Source of the DNA: Carnegiea gigantea
Lineage: Eukaryota > Streptophyta > Magnoliopsida > Caryophyllales > Cactaceae
NCBI GenBank assembly: GCA_029747015.1
Contig: JAKOGI010000827.1
Coordinates: 100,001-164,000, forward strand
Length of the DNA stretch: 64,000 nucleotides
Reading direction: 5' to 3'
Below are positions 58,546 to 64,000 of this stretch, in pieces. The translations under genes and the position numbers were made by a program. The notes under the pieces are model-generated. The model saw only the letters and a list, made by a program, of their open reading frames with translations, made no database searches and was not told where the DNA came from. Position 1 is the first letter of the stretch, and every line of letters begins with the position of its first letter.

Positions 58546-61500
58546 TTCAATTTTTCATTTCTTTTTTAATGTGGTTTATTTGCTTTATATGATTACATGT
58601 TCTAACTTCTAACTTTTATTTTGTTCCTTTTGTTGTTTAGATCTTGGTAAAACTAAGTCTTAAGGATAATGTTGTTGATATGGCTGATACTTTGAAGATT
58701 TAATATTCATGTAATTTTCTTTTAATCGTGCTAATTTTACATTATGCTACTATCTTAGTATCTTTATTATTTTTCTTCACTAAAATAATTTTTGGTTTTT
58801 ATATTTACTAACTGCATCTTTTATTTATTTCATATGCTACTTGGATAATTAGTTAAACTTTTGAGACAGGAGCACATTCTTGTAAGAAAATCCTTCTCCA
58901 ACTCCAAGACAGTTTCAAGTTTGGGATTCGCATCAGCATTGGTTTGAAATTGAGTCACTTGACTCACTTTGAGAAAAGAACATATTGTTCAACATTTAAA
59001 ACTTTGGTTTTGTAATTAGCTTTTAAGTTTAGTTGGTTATGTATTAAAGTTTTTTAATTTGGGAGTTGCTTTAGGTTTGTGTTTGGATGTATTGTTTAAT
59101 TTGTTTTGGTAAACTGGTGAGTTGGTAAGTTAATTAATTTAATTCAAGTCACCTAGTTTAAATTGGAGCCAGACTATAATGCATTCGATTTTCTTTTTTC
59201 CATTAATCATTGGGGTGGGTTATCATATTCCGGCTTATTACAAGCAATTAGCAGCAAACAGCAACCCATTATTTGAACTTTGAAGTAAACAGTAGGCAAC
59301 ACAGCAGGCAACACAGCAGGCAAACTCGATCCAAATTCGGTCCGGCCTTGATCCCACCTGGGTTCTGCTCGATCCAGTCTGGTTTGGACCGAATTTGGAC
59401 CGATTCGGTCCTCGGTCCCCTACTTGGCCTCCATTTGATCTACGATCTAGGCCGATCCAGTCCTGAACCGATGAGCAGCCCTATCTTTGACCTAAAAAAT
59501 TTATGTCACTTATTTTTATCCAAGTCGAACGATTTTACCGGATATTGATGGATACGAATTTTATGATAGGAATTCCACCGAAATCATTTTGGTTGACAAG
59601 CGCTAATCATGAGCTATCCATTGAATTACTTAGCTAAATGCTGATCAAATTGACTTTTAAGGGAATCTAAGTAAAGAGGAAAATACAAGCTTAGGGGATT
59701 GTTATTGTAATAGATAAGAATCAAAAACCAAAGATAAAACTAACCCTAGCCTAAGCCTACATGCATGCATGAACCCATTTGGAGAATTCTCAAGACTCTT
59801 CTCCTTTCTTTATTCATCAAGCACTGAGAGGGTAAGGGTCTTCTCTTTCTTTCTTTTGAAAATTTAAGGTTTATTAAGTTCATGGTATTAGTGGGAAGGA
59901 TGGGAAGAGTTAAGATTAAATCATATAGCACAAGCATACATGGGCTATAGGCAATACATTTAAGCTAATGGAAGGTCTTTTATGGTTTAAAGTTAAGAGT
60001 TTTACATGAATAAGCCATGGTTCCTTTAAAAATAACTCTAAGAAATAGGATAAAAAGTTTTAAAAGATGGGTATCTAATATTAGATCACTAAGGACACGT
60101 CTTTATGTGTATAGATCTAACAACCCATGCAAAGAAAATCAACCAAGGTACGTTATTGCTGGTATTCTTCTCATAGAAATGAAAACTAAGTGTTTTAATA
60201 CATTTTTAACATTTTTTCACAAATTATACGTACAAGCACATTGATAGAATTCTTATGTATTTTTAGTAATCTATTGGCTAGCCATTATATGATTAAACAT
60301 GCTAGGTTTACTGGTGCACTTTATTAGCATTGTATATGCTTTGTTTTTGAGCTCAATTATACAGAAATCTACATGCCGTTGTTGGATCAAGTTGGCTAAC
60401 CCAAGTTAAATGATTTTGATTTTATGTTACTTGCTTAAACGTTTTACATGTTGGCTTAAAACCTTGATTATTGCTTAGCTTTTACTTGTATTAGGGTAAC
60501 TACAAGCTTAAGCTAATTTCATTGTTATTTGCCTGATGTTTTACAATTGATTTATAGAAAGCAAGAGAAGGGGAAGCGGAAAGAAGGTGAATAATGCTTC
60601 TTTACTAAGTATATTGATTACTATGCACACAATGTCCTAGTAATAAGGCTAAAGTTGGCTCTCAAACAAAAATGGGCTAGGTGCAAGAATGCAAATAAAG
60701 TCTTTCCATTTGCAGTTTGTGAGCATAATATATAGAGTAATGTTGTGTTGTAAGAAAACTATAGGAATAAGCATGAATAATAAGTAACATTTATTGTATG
60801 CTTAAGCCGTGGCTCATAGCTCAAAAAAAAAAAAAAAAGAATTTTTTTCTTAACCCTTGAAGCTATTTTCTCGCCTTACTTGTTCAAGTGAGCAAGTGCT
60901 GATAGTGAGTCTTTAATTTCACAAGTCTTCCATTGCTAAGTCTTGCTTAACTATTCTCTAACGAGTGCAATTAAGTAAGACTCTAATTAAGGGGTGTTAG
61001 ATAATTGTACTTACCCACAAGAGCAGTTTTCATAGTCAAATGGAACTATCGACGTAGATATTGAGATGTGATGCAAGGTGTGAATCAATTAACCCTTAAA
61101 CACATTTTCAAATCCTTGCACAATTCAAGTAACATTGCCACAATTTAGAAAAACAACATCACCTGGATTTAAAGGTCTTGTTTTTTCAATTACTCACTTG
61201 AGAAAATTTTCAATATCTTTGGGGAAATAAACTTTTATTTGAGAGGATTCCATGGGTAATTTTTGACGAGATAGATTGAAGTGATAGATTGTGTTGTTAT
61301 GCTTTAGATGGGACCAATTTTACTATTTACAAGTTGAAGGGAAGAAGTTAGAAAGAATGATGAGAATTTGAATTTAGATTTTAGAAAAAAGAAGAAGAAG
61401 ATTAGGACATTAATAATTGAGAGTGGGGCTCATAGATCATAGCCATAGGAAAAAGACGATGAGCATAAAGGATTTGTAGGAAATACTCAATGCTTAGCAT

Positions 61501-63341
61501 ATGAAGGTACTAAGGTAAAAGAAATTTTCCTTATAACTTCCTTAAATTAGTCAAAATTTTCACGACTTTTAATGAAATAATTTTCTGTTTGTTATCTATG
61601 AATTAAATTTTTATAATGATCAATTGTCTTTCTTTTTATGATCCTTTGTCATCATGAAATACCTAAGGTCAAAAGGTTTAGGGGGAGAAGGTGGTGTTGA
61701 AGATGAAATGACCATCGGAGGTTGTTTTTGTCATCACAAAATAACTTCAGTGCTAATCAGGAAAACAAAGTGTGAAATTAAGGAGGAAGGGAAGAATTAT
61801 AGTAGTAATAGATATTATAATAAATCTCATTATATATTTGCTTAATACTATTTATCAGTCCGTGCGCAAAATTATTTGCTTCTAAGGGTCAGTCCTTTTC
61901 GAGACAAAAACTTATTGTTTATTTTAGTTTAGGTGGAAATTTAGAAGAAATGTGAACAAATCGGTAAAATTTAGTTTAACTGAATTGTTTGAAAATGAAT
62001 TGAGAAAAAAAGTCATAAAGCTAGCGTAAAAATTGGAGACTATAAATAGGTGCAAGCCAGTTTTGATGGGAAAACAGATGGGGAGATATGTAACATCCCA
62101 AAAATGGTGTAAGTTTTACCACAAGTATACTGTTATTAGCTATAGTACTTGAGGTTCAATTCCATAGGGAAAAGCTCGAGTTCAGGCCACTAAAACAAAT
62201 TATAACACATTCTAACTAACTTGAAGAAATAAACAGGAAACAAGAATCATTTACCCTGTAGGAATTGAACCTTACCTAAACATGATTGAAGCTAAAATTC
62301 ACCAACTACTTATAGAAATTAGCATAATGATTTGAAGAGCAGTAAACTTGAGACAAGAGAAGGGAAAAAGAAAACGCAAGAAGTCAATAGGAATAGAATA
62401 TATTAAAAGTAGAAACCGAAAGGAGATTAATTTGAATAATTAAAATCTTGAACTTGGATTGAATCCAAAAGTATTGGAGTTAAAGTTTTATGAGAATATT
62501 TTCCTACTTGCAAACTTGCGGTGAAACCTAGACTAAGATGCCTCACCTCTTCATGGTGAGAATTAATGATGAATCTAGGTACGTAAGGCCTCCTTTCATA
62601 GAAGTGCCATTGCCCTCCACTTTCCAAATCCTAGTATAAGTAGATTTCTTGTTCTCTATTCTTGATCGATATTAGGAAACTGACCATAGAAGGAAGTTTT
62701 TTGTAGTAAAAATCGATAAGGGGTTGGACTCCCCTTATCTTCAAAGCATTATTCTCAACAAAATCACATGAAACCAAAATAAAATGCTAAGAATAATCTT
62801 TATTATGATAAAAAATGAGGTTATTAAAAGCATCTATTTGATCACTTTTAGTGATAAAGAAATGTACCCTCAGATAGATTATGCTCATCCTTCGGTAAAA
62901 CAAAAGAAAAGAAAAGCGACCTAAATGCCTAACTCACTTTTCTCAAATTACGGTTGTATTTAGCATGTGCAACATGCCCTTTAAAACCCTAGTTTCCCCC
63001 TAGTAGATGAGTGTGGTCTGGTAAGAGTTTGTTGAAGATATACCTACAAAATCTTTAAAGAAGAAAAAGAAAGAAGATGGAAAATAAAAAATCTTTTTAA
63101 ATTTTATAAACCATGTACAGATATGCAAACAGATGCACTTGGCGAACAATATCACCATTGATACCCAAGTGTTAGACTATAGAGAAGCGCAATGTACACA
63201 TCAAGACTATTAGTCCCAACTAATGACAAGCAATTATCAAAATTTCACCCCATGATCCATCAAAACAGTGAATCCAACCTAGTGCTCAACGTAAAAGTAT
63301 ACCATGGCAATAGGAGTTAGGCTTACTAGGGTCAAACTACA
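57484..63341 (+). repeat. Duplicated block, copy 2 (partner 1931-7820)
   Basis: Matches copy 1 in order and orientation: hAT core, hATC, hAT right end, 8-bp flank and 3.85 kb of downstream DNA, ending at the same ...GTCAAACTACA. Here the similarity starts at 57484 only because copy 1 is cut by the copia LTR at 1930. The true left end of the shared block may extend further left. Confidence 0.85.
59492..63341. repeat. Non-coding part of duplicated block, copy 2
   Basis: Counterpart of 3935-7820, with TGTAACATCCCAAAAATGG at about 62089 and the same short phrases. Open frames of copy 1 are not preserved (the 102-codon minus frame at 7062 has no intact equivalent), which argues against coding function. 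It includes an A-run at 60823-60838. Confidence 0.6.
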
Positions 63342-64000
63342 TTGTTCAACCATAAATTATTATACTTTATACTCTTTTATTATCTAATAATTGCTTAAAA
63401 TAAATTGTTAAATTAGAATTTTAATGTTGTTTTGTTTATTTTGTAGGAATTTAAGATGAAATTAGAAAAAAATAAATAGTTTGCTCTAAATGAAGCTTGG
63501 TTCAATTAAGAAATGAAGAAGGAAGAATGAAGCAAAAGGGGGGAAAAAAAAGAAAGACAAACCAACCCATGCACGAGGCCCATACCAGTGGCCCAAACAA
63601 GCACCGGACCCAGCTCCTTCTTGCTCCCTTTCTGTTTGCCTATACGGGCCTGTGCTTCCTTACACTACAGGCCTATCCGGCTCCTACCGAGGCCCGCGTC
63701 TGTCTAGACCTAGATTCCCTTTTCCTCCTTTCTTTTTCCCAGTTGGGGCAGACTGTCTTCCCTTTCTCCCACGGTCCATCCCAGCCCTCATTTAATTCTT
63801 CACATGCCATTCACGTAAGCCGACCTTCTTTGCCCCCTTGCTTCTCCTTCTTTTTCAGCCTCAACCCAGACGCTCAAACTCCCTCTGCCTTTCTTCTTCT
63901 TTCTTCTCAGCCATAACCGACGCTCTGCTTCTTCATCTCCCTCCTCTAAACCGTTACCCATAATACCATCATCAATCCATCAGTTATGAAGACAATTATC
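63342..64000. other. Unassigned DNA, pyrimidine- and GC-rich toward the right
   Basis: Starts AT-rich where the duplicated block ends, then from about 63560 becomes C/T-rich (CCTCCTTTCTTTTTCCC). A 139-codon frame (63497-63916) has a low-complexity composition (S, P, L, F) and no recognisable domain. This profile resembles leader or U3 zones of large plant LTRs, but no LTR edge is visible before the window ends. Confidence 0.35.

Larger units (their letters stand above)
55109..59483 (+). mobile_element. hAT element, right copy, both termini present
   Basis: The left end reads TAGGCTTGTTCAT and the right end (inverted) TAGGGCTGCTCAT; 10 of 13 bases match. Flanking octamers CCTTCGAC (55101-55108) and TCTTTGAC (59484-59491) agree at 6 of 8 positions with only C/T differences, fitting a decayed 8-bp duplication. 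Subterminal zones are rich in GGTCC/CGGTC words on both sides (55180-55280 and 59335-59470). It carries an internally deleted transposase and is non-functional. Confidence 0.82.

Overview
This window looks like repeat-rich nuclear DNA of a flowering plant. It is AT-rich and packed with plant-type transposable elements: Ty1/copia, Athila-like and Del/Tekay-like Ty3/gypsy, Cassandra TRIMs carrying 5S-rRNA-like sequence, an RTE-type LINE, hAT elements and a Tourist-like MITE. I found no intact host gene, rRNA or tRNA gene, or CRISPR array. Every recognisable coding stretch belongs to a transposable element and is broken by stops, frameshifts, deletions or insertions. The species cannot be determined from the sequence.

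Layout from left to right. 1-1930: minus-strand copia fragment (LTR, primer-binding site, gag, protease) inserted in a hAT element. 1931-7820: remainder of that hAT (transposase pseudogene to its right terminus at 3926) plus 3.9 kb of downstream repeat DNA. The whole stretch recurs in the same orientation at 57484-63341. 7826-24980: three head-to-tail ~2.2 kb units, each holding a minus-strand gypsy integrase C-terminus and a degenerate Cassandra. The middle unit is split by a complete 10.5 kb LARD-like element (10743-21255) with ~3.9 kb LTRs, a 2.7 kb non-coding interior and a perfect 5-bp target-site duplication.

25000-35475: plus-strand Athila-like gag-protease-RT pseudogene. It is split at 28332-34846 by a copia element, which is itself split at 30438-32260 by a solo-LTR-like insertion, so three layers are nested. 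35476-40860: unassigned repeat DNA with two minisatellite fields (37845-38380 and 38395-39145). 40870-42005: minus-strand RTE LINE fragment. 42740-44442: non-autonomous hAT with a perfect 8-bp target-site duplication and a Cassandra element inside it.

44651-47672: a second large (3.0 kb) LTR with a Del/Tekay-like polypurine tract, followed by non-coding DNA that includes a MITE (47913-48067). 53348-53739: copia LTR with primer-binding site. 55109-59483: nearly full-length but internally deleted hAT with BED, core and hATC remnants. 59484-63341: second copy of the downstream repeat. 63342-64000: pyrimidine-rich DNA of unknown origin.

These elements do not cooperate in a pathway. The window is a record of nested insertions and duplications whose relative order can partly be read. 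The hAT and its internal deletion came before the 5.9 kb duplication. Cassandra inserted in gypsy DNA before the 2.2 kb triplication. The LARD arrived after the triplication. I did not find a convincing new biological system. The most informative structures are the intact LARD, the triplicated gypsy/Cassandra units and the duplicated hAT-bearing block.
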